Part shown: positions 62,601-64,000 of the stretch, in pieces
Layout of the letters: every line of letters begins with the position of its first letter
How positions within the stretch are numbered: position 1 is the first letter of the stretch
The notes under the pieces: model-generated
What the model saw: the letters and a program-made list of their open reading frames with translations, nothing else
Told to the model about the DNA's origin: nothing
The model's database searches: none
NCBI RefSeq assembly: GCF_024868665.1
Contig: NC_079891.1
Coordinates: 26,029,525-26,093,524, forward strand
Source: Triplophysa rosa
Taxonomy: Eukaryota; Chordata; Actinopteri; Cypriniformes; Nemacheilidae
Direction: 5' to 3'
DNA: 64,000 nt
Position numbers and translations under genes: made by a program

Positions 62601-63416
62601 AGAAAGCTAATGAAGCCAAAAGAGAGAAATCTGTGGCCACAGGGGTGGGAGATTTGAGACGTGGTGTCTTCAGGGGAAGAGGAATTTGAGAGTTATTCCA
62701 CTGAGCTCTGGATTCTCTCTTTCCCTCGTGTTTATGCGCTGCAGCCAGTCGGCGAGGGAGACCAAAGCTGCCTCCCATGTACTCCAGACCGTTTGGAGCT
62801 ATAAGGAGTTGAGAAATGCCCTGACCAAGGATGGCTGGAATAAAACGCACTTCCAGGTAGAGCAAAACGTCGACAAATGCACATTTCTTCCTTATTTTAC
62901 CTTAGAGATATACTAAATATAGTATCCAATCAAATAAAAAATCTATACAAAAAGTAAATTGTTAAAAAAGAATTACAAATATATTAAAATATATTTTGCA
63001 TTAAGAAAATAAAAAACATTTATGATTCTTAAAATATAATTGTAATTATATTATATATATATCACACTTAAATTTGGATAATTCTTGATTATTTTCAGCA
63101 CAAAGCAACTGTCACTTCGCAATCAAAAAATCTTTTGCATAAAGGAAATAAAAACATTTATATTTTTTAAGTATCATTTAAAATTATTAAACTTATTAAT
63201 AATATATATATTAATAATAATTTTAATTATTGAAAATTCTTTTATATCACACATTTTTGTATCAGTATTATTATTTTATATCACTTTTTTATAAACACTT
63301 TCTTTCTTTCATTCATGATTATTTTCAGCCTATAGCAACCGGCACTCCCAAAGGGTCCAAGAGCTGCAAGCCGGGCTACGATGACACGACGCTCCCCTTG
63401 ATGGAAAAGAACCAAG
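4825..63416 (+). CDS. arvcf: arvcf, armadillo-repeat catenin of the p120 family (partial; exons listed separately)
   Basis: Split gene covering nearly the whole window. Exons 4825-4983, 11157-11776, 21516-22018, 26880-27063, 32424-32541, 33207-33378, 35577-35594, 40663-40734, 60068-60195, 61225-61375, 61850-62042, 62745-62856 and 63329-63416 join without a frame break into 839 codons plus one base; a 14th, optional exon is at 6810-6938. The product reads as a p120-family catenin: a Thr/Glu-rich pre-Arm segment, a Tyr-rich linker, then an Arm domain with the family's basic loop. Diagnostic stretches such as [31 protein letters not shown] and [14 protein letters not shown] match vertebrate ARVCF as I recall it, better than CTNND1, CTNND2 or PKP4. 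The family binds cadherin juxtamembrane tails and acts at adherens junctions. The coiled-coil first coding exon and the PDZ-ligand tail lie outside the window. Paralogue a or b is not resolved. Confidence 0.95.
4984..6809 (+). other. arvcf intron, no element recognised
   Basis: AT-rich intron of 1.8 kb between the first visible exon and the cassette exon. It has TGCATG hexamers near 5013 and 5916. I see no coding frame, long inverted repeat or SINE here. Confidence 0.6.
6810..6938 (+). CDS. arvcf: arvcf probable cassette exon (129 nt, phase 0-0), duplicate of the next exon's start
   Basis: A 43-codon open segment bounded by accgtag|GTG at 6810 and CCA|gtaaag at 6939, phase 0 at both ends, so it can be included or skipped without a frameshift between 4983 and 11157. 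It starts [16 protein letters not shown]; the next exon starts [16 protein letters not shown], identical at 10 of 16 positions, which suggests an exon duplication. The remainder is rich in Pro, Ser and Thr ([14 protein letters not shown]), a low-complexity linker with PxxP motifs. The acceptor has a poor pyrimidine tract, as expected for an optional exon. If the donor is not used, the frame stops after VKGVSA (TAA at 6957-6959), giving a truncated product. I do not recall this segment in mammalian ARVCF. Transcript support is not visible from DNA. Confidence 0.75.
7469..8123. mobile_element. Palindromic GTTCACCC-family element interrupted by a SINE
   Basis: Begins TTAAAGGGATAGTTCACCC and ends GGGTGAACTAGCCCTTTAA, the inverse of its start. 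The left arm runs to about 7690 and the right arm resumes at about 7950. The element resembles the Angel-type foldback elements of cyprinids (name from memory). Other copies are at 14309, 28388, 29630, 31680 and 57462. The right arm has lost part of the consensus next to the SINE. Confidence 0.75.
7695..7946 (-). mobile_element. tRNA-derived SINE (minus strand) inside a foldback element
   Basis: Read on the minus strand, it starts TAGTGGTTAGAGAGTCGGAC (A-box-like) and then CCGGTTCGATTCTCAG (B-box-like). A body follows with GAGCAAGGCACCTTACCCC, CAGCTGCCCACTG counterparts and GATGGGTTAAATGCAGAGG. This body is common in teleost SINEs. It is an insertion, not a functional tRNA: the acceptor stem is absent. 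No clear target-site duplication was found. Confidence 0.7.
8203..8330 (-). mobile_element. tRNA-derived SINE fragment, same family as 57187-57336
   Basis: On the + strand it reads catttggtagatgcttttat, then gtgttccctaggaatcaaac and gttgctagtgccatgc: the inverse of the SINE at 57187-57336, including a decayed B box. The A-box end is lost. The tail keeps the GGATAAAAG stretch shared with the L2-like LINE tail at 20676-20960. Confidence 0.65.
9743..10534. mobile_element. Tc1/mariner-like non-autonomous element with TA ends
   Basis: The left end TACAGCCGTGGAAAAAATTA and the right end (inverse) ATACAGCCCAGAAAAAAATA form terminal inverted repeats that continue AAGAGACCATT. TA at both borders fits Tc1/mariner target choice. 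It is interrupted by the TTAA-type MITE at 10025-10323. A related internal fragment without ends lies at 25292-25672. No transposase frame. Confidence 0.65.
10025..10323 (-). mobile_element. TTAA-type MITE, short copy (opposite orientation to 58497-59047)
   Basis: Ends AGGGGTCATATG / CATATGACCCCT, flanked on each side by TTAA (10021-10024 and 10324-10327). Internal sequence such as aaacacgtgtgcgcaccata and tgcatgggcaacttataaca is the inverse of the 551-bp copy at 58497, but this copy lacks about 250 bp of the middle. TTAA target choice is typical of piggyBac and Kolobok transposases; which one is not decided. Confidence 0.8.
11157..11776 (+). CDS. arvcf: arvcf exon: large pre-Arm linker exon (620 nt, phase 0-2)
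   Basis: Begins after ttgcag with [20 protein letters not shown] and runs through a long Tyr-, Ser- and Arg-rich linker ([50 protein letters not shown]). This is the region between the amino-terminal coiled coil and the Arm domain, where p120-family proteins carry phosphorylation sites. Two donors overlap at the end: CGC|gtaagg at 11772 and AAG|gtaagg at 11777. Only the second, leaving two bases (AG), restores the frame with the next exon as R-GYEDP. The GC-rich sequence stands out from the AT-rich introns. The long minus-strand frame over 10935-11552 is its shadow. Confidence 0.95.
11830..12178. mobile_element. TTAA-type MITE
   Basis: Left end AGTCACCATAAAGTG and right end CATGGTGACT are inverse, each flanked by TTAA (11826-11829 and 12179-12182). 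349 bp with no coding frame. Its family is different from the AGGGGTCATATG MITEs but it has the same target choice. Confidence 0.75.
12971..12994. repeat. (CT)n microsatellite
   Basis: About 12 CT units. Simple repeat. Confidence 0.9.
14309..14716. mobile_element. Full-length palindromic GTTCACCC-family element
   Basis: Starts TTTAAAGGGACAGGTCACCC and ends GGGTGAACTGTTCCTTTAA. The two arms are long imperfect inverse copies (for example caaagacatttata appears in both halves), so a single strand could fold into a hairpin about 200 bp long. No protein is encoded; the frame at 14309-14566 on the minus strand is repeat-derived. Confidence 0.85.
15739..16506. mobile_element. hAT-family non-autonomous element with perfect 8-bp duplication
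   Basis: 768 bp bounded by TAGTGGTGGGCGATAC and the inverse of TAGGGGTGGGCGGATC, flanked by GTGGTGGG on both sides (15731-15738 and 16507-16514). Eight-base duplications and TAGRGGTGGG ends are typical of hAT. Subterminal runs of GATATCGATAC-type motifs occur near both ends. The middle (16130-16330) is GC-rich with a short frame (16202-16393) that resembles no protein I know. Confidence 0.88.
17606..17672. repeat. (GT)n / (GC GT)n microsatellite
   Basis: Tandem GT units with tgcg variants. Forms alternating purine-pyrimidine sequence. Confidence 0.85.
18193..18415. repeat. Dispersed repeat with GGGGCGGTTTCCC end
   Basis: Starts GGGGCGGTTTCCCAGACAGG followed by a diverged inverse (accaggactag near the start, ctgggactaggcc near the end). 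Known to me as a common teleost MITE; the right terminus is missing here where it abuts the LINE fragment. Confidence 0.55.
18425..20035 (-). mobile_element. L2-like LINE 3' fragment (minus strand), split by a Harbinger-like element
   Basis: On the minus strand the segment 18650 down to 18425 encodes [20 protein letters not shown] then [10 protein letters not shown], the typical last residues of L2-clade reverse-transcriptase ORFs. The reading resumes upstream at 20035-19961. The two parts are separated exactly by the 1.3-kb element at 18651-19957. A 14-bp unit (cagtactaatcggt) is duplicated in tandem near 18437. The frame is broken and there is no full ORF. Confidence 0.7.
18651..19957. mobile_element. 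Harbinger-like non-autonomous element with TAA duplication
   Basis: Terminal inverted repeats of about 38 bp: left TGCCTGTTTCACACCGCACG, right (inverse) CGCCCGTTTCACACCGCACG, both continuing with YRTAAGCAGTGCGTA. TAA flanks both sides (18648-18650 and 19958-19960), matching PIF/Harbinger TWA targets. The left subterminal part repeats the CACCGCACGC-AAGCAG motif twice. Inside, a palindrome (19144-19470) has arms that read tgtggattatatatacac. No transposase is encoded. Confidence 0.8.
20676..20960 (+). mobile_element. 5'-truncated L2-like LINE, 3' end (+ strand)
   Basis: Encodes [20 protein letters not shown], the end of an L2-type ORF2, then a short 3' region ending TTTGTAAGTCGCTTTGGATA, AAAGTGTCTGCTAAAAGACT and TGTAAATG-type tail repeats. 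It is an inverted relative of the minus-strand copy at 18425-18650. The 3' end matches the tails of the SINEs in this window. Confidence 0.78.
21020..21125. repeat. Half of a GTTCACCC-family foldback element
   Basis: Reads caaaggaacagttcacccca and ttatgttgtttcaaacctgt, matching only the left arm of the family. Confidence 0.65.
21516..22018 (+). CDS. arvcf: arvcf exon: start of the Arm domain (503 nt, phase 2-1)
   Basis: Opens after ttacag with the last base of an Arg codon, then [20 protein letters not shown]. The motif [19 protein letters not shown], followed by [20 protein letters not shown], leads into the first Arm repeats: [40 protein letters not shown] and [19 protein letters not shown]. 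It ends ELITG at donor ACAG|gtatga (22019). This is the first part of the cadherin-binding Arm surface. Reading past the donor adds a short intron-encoded tail and a stop at 22072-22074, which is not thought to be real. Confidence 0.95.
22262..22373. repeat. Internally deleted GTTCACCC-family repeat
   Basis: Short copy: ctgtcatcattattcaccct at the left and ttggtgaactattgctttaa at the right. Confidence 0.6.
23703..24041. mobile_element. hAT-type MITE with GGGCTGTCAAA end
   Basis: Begins TAGGGCTGTCAAAGGATTAA, has ATTAATCGCGAYTAA motifs at both ends (inverse of each other) and ends CGTTTTGCAGCCATA. The inside is AT-rich with inverted tgtttacataatatactgta / cataatatatgtctgtg-like parts. This is a familiar cyprinid element. 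The right terminus has drifted and the target duplication is uncertain. Confidence 0.7.
25292..25672. repeat. Internal fragment of the Tc1/mariner-like element seen at 9743
   Basis: Shares aatgtactatttgtaggtat, tttttcagacctcaaatact and gaaattcaacagacactg with the copy at 9743-10534 but lacks both termini. A run of 11 C (25366-25376) is specific to this copy. Confidence 0.7.
25676..25872. repeat. GTTCACCC-family repeat joined to the Tc1-like fragment
   Basis: Starts abruptly at actcaccctcatgtcattcc directly after the fragment ending at 25672; ends atgatgacagaatgtttatt followed by cgtttaaag. Probably truncated at the junction. Confidence 0.6.
26880..27063 (+). CDS. arvcf: arvcf exon: Arm domain (184 nt, phase 1-2)
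   Basis: Follows a strongly pyrimidine-rich tract and a ctgttag acceptor. It continues the Arm domain with [19 protein letters not shown], then the highly conserved [20 protein letters not shown] and FKNTSGCLR, ending CTA AG|gtatta. The acidic [13 protein letters not shown] segment is a p120-family hallmark. The donor (gtatta) is weak at its +4 to +6 positions. Confidence 0.95.
28388..28757. mobile_element. GTTCACCC-family foldback element
   Basis: Left TTTAAAGGAACAGTTCACCC; right gagggtgagtaaagtaagac then gttcctcctttaaa. Arms are partly eroded. Confidence 0.75.
29630..29926. mobile_element. GTTCACCC-family foldback element, shorter variant
   Basis: Left aattctgtcatcatttactc and right gagtaaatgatgacagaatt are exact inverses over 20 bases. 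The interior holds the paired accgaacagcactggccccc and attcacttctattgtatgga phrases. Both outer ends have drifted. Confidence 0.75.
31680..31948. repeat. GTTCACCC-family element, left end lost
   Basis: Middle and right arm present: ggtagtcaatgatgtcccag, atacagatttggaacaactt and the end ggtatccctttaag. The left border lies within unrelated sequence. Confidence 0.65.
32424..32541 (+). CDS. arvcf: arvcf exon: Arm domain (118 nt, phase 2-0)
   Basis: Acceptor tgtgcag|G at 32424; the first base completes the Arg codon begun in the previous exon. Encodes [19 protein letters not shown], then [20 protein letters not shown], ending at the strong donor AAG|gtgagt. It is nearly identical to mammalian ARVCF as I recall it. 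A phase 0 end joins to the next exon's [11 protein letters not shown]. Confidence 0.95.
32542..33206 (+). other. arvcf intron, 665 bp, with teleost repeat and long pyrimidine tract
   Basis: The segment 32618-32862 (gtgtggtcctggtgaaccct, gtataaaaatcattacatct) looks like a dispersed teleost repeat. The intron ends with about 60 nt of nearly uninterrupted pyrimidines (33146-33203) before the acceptor. Confidence 0.6.
33207..33378 (+). CDS. arvcf: arvcf exon: Arm repeat and basic loop (172 nt, phase 0-1)
   Basis: Preceded by an unusually long pyrimidine tract (about 33146-33203) ending tgtcag. Encodes [20 protein letters not shown], then a loop of lower conservation with a basic cluster, [18 protein letters not shown]. 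In p120 relatives the equivalent basic loop within the Arm domain has been linked to nuclear localisation and RhoGTPase effects; applying that to this protein is inference. The last base is the first of a Glu or Gly codon, depending on whether the following microexon is used. Confidence 0.94.
33895..34541. mobile_element. Non-autonomous DNA element with TGACCACGTTTACATGGA ends
   Basis: Perfect 18-bp terminal inverted repeats TGACCACGTTTACATGGA / TCCATGTAAACGTGGTCA. Inside are further inverted pieces (attaagaatggagcatgtaa, ttactcagaataaggcaaat) and a GC-richer middle. No clear target duplication was found and no coding frame. Confidence 0.78.
35088..35319. repeat. Palindromic MITE-like repeat
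   Basis: The left part gatctcacgggaattcataa then ctattttacgaggtggc is the imperfect inverse of the right part gccacaacgtaaaatagtta then tgttttgccgtgagattg. About 232 bp, foldback structure, no coding frame. Confidence 0.75.
35547..35561 (+). promoter_or_regulatory. UGC cluster before the microexon (candidate SRRM3/4 site)
   Basis: Four TGC triplets (35547-35549, 35550-35552, 35556-35558, 35559-35561) in 15 bases, ending 15 nt before the 18-nt exon. UGC motifs close to the 3' splice site are the reported signature of nSR100/SRRM4-dependent neural microexons. The positional match is seen; regulation is inferred. Confidence 0.5.
35577..35594 (+). CDS. arvcf: arvcf 18-nt microexon encoding EEWFNQ in the basic loop (phase 1-1)
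   Basis: Eighteen bases between acceptor ctttag and donor CAAG|gtgagt, both phase 1, so inclusion gives KAK-EEWFNQ-GRKNGE and skipping gives KAK-GRKNGE. Mammalian ARVCF has an equivalent segment (EEWFHQ, as I recall). It separates two clusters of basic residues, so its use would change the charge pattern of the loop; p120-catenin has a comparable optional six-residue exon. Four TGC triplets lie at 35547-35561, 15 to 30 nt before the exon, a pattern associated with SRRM4-dependent neural microexons. That regulation is inferred, not shown. Confidence 0.92.
35804..36376 (+). repeat. Left terminal inverted repeat of the 3.7-kb element
   Basis: Inverse of 38963-39532. Contains several AAATTC/GAATTT-type pieces and a GC-richer block (36165-36260). 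Confidence 0.88.
38963..39532 (-). repeat. Right terminal inverted repeat of the 3.7-kb element
   Basis: Inverse of 35804-36376. It is shorter by a 3-nt deletion near the inner end (ctcttatg against ctcttcttatg in the left arm). Confidence 0.88.
39655..39808. repeat. Small palindromic repeat with AACCCAGC ends
   Basis: gcagggttattttcaaccca at the left is the inverse of tgggttgaaaataacccagc at the right. About 150 bp, no frame. Confidence 0.75.
40663..40734 (+). CDS. arvcf: arvcf exon: end of the Arm-domain loop (72 nt, phase 1-1)
   Basis: Acceptor cactcag|GG at 40663 and donor AAAG|gtaggt at 40735. Encodes [20 protein letters not shown] followed by EPTK. The [10 protein letters not shown] motif is an ARVCF signature in my recollection and returns the chain from the basic loop to the next Arm repeat. 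The exon is divisible by three with equal phases, so skipping would keep frame, but conservation suggests it is constitutive. It follows the intron carrying the 3.7-kb long-TIR element and precedes a 19.3-kb intron. Confidence 0.94.
42065..42347. mobile_element. Harbinger-like MITE with TAA duplication
   Basis: Left GGGGCTGTGTCCACCGAGGC; right (inverse) GAGGCTGTGTCCACCGAGGC. TAA at 42062-42064 and 42348-42350. 283 bp, GC-rich with many GCG/CGC steps, unlike its AT-rich surroundings. Confidence 0.8.
42723..42842. repeat. Small foldback repeat
   Basis: aaacacagaccggaagttaa, then gatgaaaccg, is the imperfect inverse of the following half cggtttcatc, then acttcaggtctgtgttt. Arms of about 55 bp around a very short loop; could extrude as a hairpin. 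Confidence 0.75.
42933..43279. mobile_element. hAT-type MITE with perfect 8-bp duplication
   Basis: 347 bp starting TAGGGATGTAATCTCACTG and ending GATTGCTACATCCCTA, flanked by TTATTGAT on both sides (42925-42932 and 43280-43287). Confidence 0.85.
43296..43673. mobile_element. Element with ~55-bp inverted repeats
   Basis: Left tctactggaagttaaatttg then ggccacataatatttatgtt; right gaatcg-like inverse ending cccaaacttaacttccagta then gat. The two ends pair over about 55 bp. A related single end lies near 42378 (ggcccgaacgtaacttccgc), suggesting a local family. Confidence 0.7.
44190..44702. repeat. Probable foldback element with AAACGTATGGGAGG ends
   Basis: agcaaacgtatgggaggcaa near the left and cctcccatacaaacgtgct at the right are imperfect inverses. 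The inside is very rich in tgaaaatgaaa-type runs. No target duplication could be fixed. Confidence 0.55.
45910..45954. repeat. Perfect 14-bp inverted repeat (hairpin)
   Basis: ACATTCAAAGCTTC (45910-45923) and GAAGCTTTGAATGT (45941-45954) are exact inverses separated by 17 nt. It lies beside ccggaaatctatcattacga and a smaller palindrome gcggtcattttgaccgc (45850-45866), so it may belong to a transposon end. Confidence 0.6.
48775..49765. repeat. Possible ~1-kb element with AACCTGTTAA-type ends
   Basis: gttatcagcttattaaaacc then tgttaaagag at the left resembles the inverse of cagagttaaacaggttaagc then ataacc at the right. The internal sequence is AT-rich, with no convincing frame. Boundaries are approximate. 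Confidence 0.35.
50622..51495. mobile_element. hAT-type element with perfect 8-bp duplication and a nested repeat
   Basis: 874 bp starting TAGGCATGGGCCGAATACCG and ending ACCGGCCCATGACTA, flanked by GTTTGATG on both sides (50614-50621 and 51496-51503). ACCGT/ACGGT motifs recur at both ends. A different dispersed repeat (gattcagctttattgtcatt, then gcaacgaaatgtagtttagg) occupies about 50785-51140 and interrupts it. Confidence 0.85.
52574..52597. repeat. (AT)n microsatellite
   Basis: About 12 TA units preceded by degenerate gatatgat repeats (52529-52572). Confidence 0.85.
53667..53862. repeat. Palindromic repeat with TGTCCT(T)CTGAAACCTTGTAT ends
   Basis: tgtccttctgaaaccttgta at the left and tacaaggtttcagaggaca at the right are inverses with one extra base. 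About 195 bp, no frame. Confidence 0.65.
54225..54375. repeat. Degraded GTTCACCC-family fragment
   Basis: gaagtcaatggggagcaatg, aaaatatcttcttttgtgtt and aaggtttggaatgacatgag match the right arm of the family. Confidence 0.6.
57187..57336 (-). mobile_element. tRNA-derived SINE with perfect 16-bp target duplication
   Basis: On the minus strand it starts CCTGTGGCTCAGTGGTTAGA (A box), has an anticodon-like arm ggcg-ctagcaa-cgcc (loop with AGC) and the B box GGGTTCGATCCC. It ends with tgtaagtcgcttttagcgtc and an AAATGCA-type tail. ATATCATATCATACAT flanks it exactly on both sides (57171-57186 and 57337-57352), the mark of LINE-mediated retroposition. It is not scored as a tRNA gene because a proper acceptor stem is lacking and the tail is SINE-like. 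Confidence 0.88.
57462..57885. mobile_element. GTTCACCC-family foldback element
   Basis: Starts TTAAAGGGATAGTGCACCC and ends ggatgaactatccctttt. Both arms carry tgaacacggagaaagatatt / aatatctttctctgtgttca-like inverse phrases and ttgactaccat / ggtagtcaatgg. Confidence 0.8.
58497..59047 (+). mobile_element. TTAA-type MITE, long copy
   Basis: 551 bp between TTAA (58493-58496) and TTAA (59048-59051); ends AGGGGTCATATGGTG and the inverse CATATGACCCCT. The left third matches the shorter copy at 10025-10323 in inverse orientation. The additional 250 bp middle (58690-58980) includes gaccgcccaaatgtatacgc and is probably closer to the family's full form. Confidence 0.82.
60068..60195 (+). CDS. arvcf: arvcf exon: Arm domain (128 nt, phase 1-0)
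   Basis: Acceptor tgtgcag|GT at 60068. Encodes [39 protein letters not shown] and QWT, then donor ACA|gtaagt. [13 protein letters not shown] is a classic Arm helix 3 motif of the p120 family. The exon ends in A rather than G, but the intron side is a perfect gtaagt. The next exon continues directly as [12 protein letters not shown]. Confidence 0.95.
60196..61224 (+). other. arvcf intron, 1.0 kb
   Basis: No mobile element recognised. Short minus-strand frames at 60587-60823 and 60839-61087 show no similarity I can name. Confidence 0.6.
61225..61375 (+). CDS. arvcf: arvcf exon: Arm domain, ends at a GC splice donor (151 nt, phase 0-1)
   Basis: Acceptor tctatag|TGG. Encodes [20 protein letters not shown], then [30 protein letters not shown] and the first base of a Gly codon. 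The only junction that joins correctly to GSYAM in the next exon is ATAG|gcaaga at 61376, a GC donor instead of GT; no usable GT lies nearby in a compatible position. A GTTCACCC-type palindromic repeat begins only about 30 nt into the intron. Confidence 0.93.
61376..61849 (+). other. arvcf GC-AG intron, 474 bp
   Basis: Starts gcaaga and ends ttcccag. A GTTCACCC-family fragment lies at about 61404-61520 (aaagggacagttcgcacacg, gaggaacacaaaatgataaa). Confidence 0.85.
61850..62042 (+). CDS. arvcf: arvcf exon: Arm domain (193 nt, phase 1-2)
   Basis: Acceptor ttcccag|GG at 61850 completes Gly, then [60 protein letters not shown] and NRT, ending AG|gtaagc. It encodes one of the last Arm repeats. 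The EEDTVVA-LNTIHEI motif matches p120-family proteins closely. The ATG at 61837 belongs to the intron tail and is not a start. Confidence 0.95.
62043..62744 (+). other. arvcf intron, 702 bp
   Basis: Begins gtaagc and ends gctgcag. No recognised element. Confidence 0.8.
62745..62856 (+). CDS. arvcf: arvcf exon: end of the Arm domain (112 nt, phase 2-0)
   Basis: Acceptor gctgcag|C completes a Ser codon, then [20 protein letters not shown] and [17 protein letters not shown] before donor CAG|gtagag. [18 protein letters not shown] is the strongly conserved final Arm segment of the p120 family. Phase 0 at the end joins to the carboxy-terminal tail exon. Confidence 0.95.
62857..63328 (+). other. 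arvcf intron, 472 bp, with a diverged tandem duplication
   Basis: Very AT-rich. About 62994-63130 resembles 63133-63345: both copies have tttgcat-aag-aaataaaaa-catttat and later tgattattttcagc. The second copy includes the real acceptor and first bases of the tail exon; the first has a decoy. Confidence 0.6.
63329..63416 (+). CDS. arvcf: arvcf exon: start of the carboxy-terminal tail (88 nt, phase 0-1)
   Basis: Acceptor attttcag|CCT. Encodes [20 protein letters not shown], then TLPLMEKNQ and one base. The YDDTTLPLM motif corresponds to the post-Arm tail of ARVCF (FDDSTLPLV in mammals as recalled). The donor assigned is CAAG|gttagc; a second possible donor, gtaaga, starts six nucleotides further on (63423) and would bring an in-frame TAG into the transcript. 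The remaining tail, ending in a PDZ-binding motif in relatives, should lie beyond position 64000. Confidence 0.88.
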
Positions 63417-64000
63417 GTTAGCGTAAGACTCCAAACAGAGAGATGCTCAATCCAGGTGCTCAGAGGACATCTGGAGGTTCAGGTGTACCTACACGAGCGT
63501 ATCTTGTAAACTCTACCACTTTCTGTGTTTTCACACGTGGCAAAATGCTTGATCTCTCACCCCCGTCGCTTAGCCGGTGTGCGCAGCTGCTCCCATCTCC
63601 AGCAATTTAATTGGTCATTTGAGCCGTCCATATGATACAGAATGATTTATGAGGATCAGACAGCAGATTAATGGGCCTCGGTATAGCAGCTCATTATTCA
63701 TTCACTCTCAAGTCAAATGATAGTAAATTACCGCAGTGTTGCCATAAAGAGTCCCATCCGTCCACCCGAGCACAACACATCTCATTGAGAGAGGAGTTAG
63801 CATGACAGCTTTGGCTTTACCGGTTTTATTACCGCCGTTTGTATGGATGCTCATGACAACGATGCATTTAATCACATTCATCACTTCCACTTCATTCCCT
63901 GCTTGGCCTAATGCGGAGGAAAGTCCTCAAAAAACTTCTTCAAAGTATTGTAAGGTGAAGGCAGTTTCAAATTTAATAGAAGTTAGGCTTTGTCGGCAGC
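63417..64000 (+). other. arvcf intron, 5' part, runs off the window
   Basis: Begins gttagc with a second donor-like gtaaga at 63423. No further exon is visible before the window ends. Confidence 0.65.

Noticed and set aside
1..64000. CRISPR array, phage or bacterial defence-type system
   Set aside because: No regularly spaced direct repeats, no compact operons; all signs point to vertebrate intronic DNA.

Overview
The window is vertebrate nuclear DNA from a ray-finned fish, most likely a cyprinid. It is AT-rich, its single gene is split into small exons with long introns, and the introns are full of short dispersed elements of kinds common in carp and zebrafish relatives (palindromic elements with 'GTTCACCC' ends, hAT, Harbinger-like and TTAA-type miniature transposons, tRNA-derived SINEs and L2-like LINE tails). 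The species call rests on recalled repeat families and is an inference.

One protein-coding gene is visible. It is on the + strand and runs through almost the whole window: arvcf, the armadillo-repeat catenin of the p120/delta-catenin family. I place 13 constitutive-looking exons plus one probable 129-nt cassette exon between 4825 and 63416. Each junction was set by reading frame, splice-site sequence and recalled similarity to vertebrate ARVCF. The 13 exons join in one open frame of 2518 nt (839 codons plus one base). The amino-terminal coiled-coil exon lies upstream of the window, and the carboxy-terminal exons with the PDZ-binding tail lie downstream. Vertebrate ARVCF binds the juxtamembrane tail of classical cadherins through its Arm domain and works at adherens junctions. 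Which teleost paralogue (a or b) this is cannot be decided here.

Layout: 1-4824 is upstream intron with a few repeats. 4825-11776 holds the pre-Arm exons, including the cassette at 6810-6938 that duplicates the start of the following exon. 11777-21515 is a repeat-rich intron with a hAT element, a Harbinger-like element inserted in an L2 LINE, and a second LINE tail. 21516-33378 holds Arm exons 1-4. 35577-35594 is an 18-nt microexon preceded by four UGC triplets. 35804-39532 is a young 3.7-kb element with terminal inverted repeats of about 570 bp. 40735-60067 is a 19.3-kb intron with most of the other mobile elements. 60068-63416 holds the last Arm exons, including a non-canonical GC-AG intron.

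I found no CRISPR array, rRNA, intact tRNA gene, second protein-coding gene or novel defence-like system. The best candidates for new biology are splicing features of arvcf and the unclassified long-TIR element.
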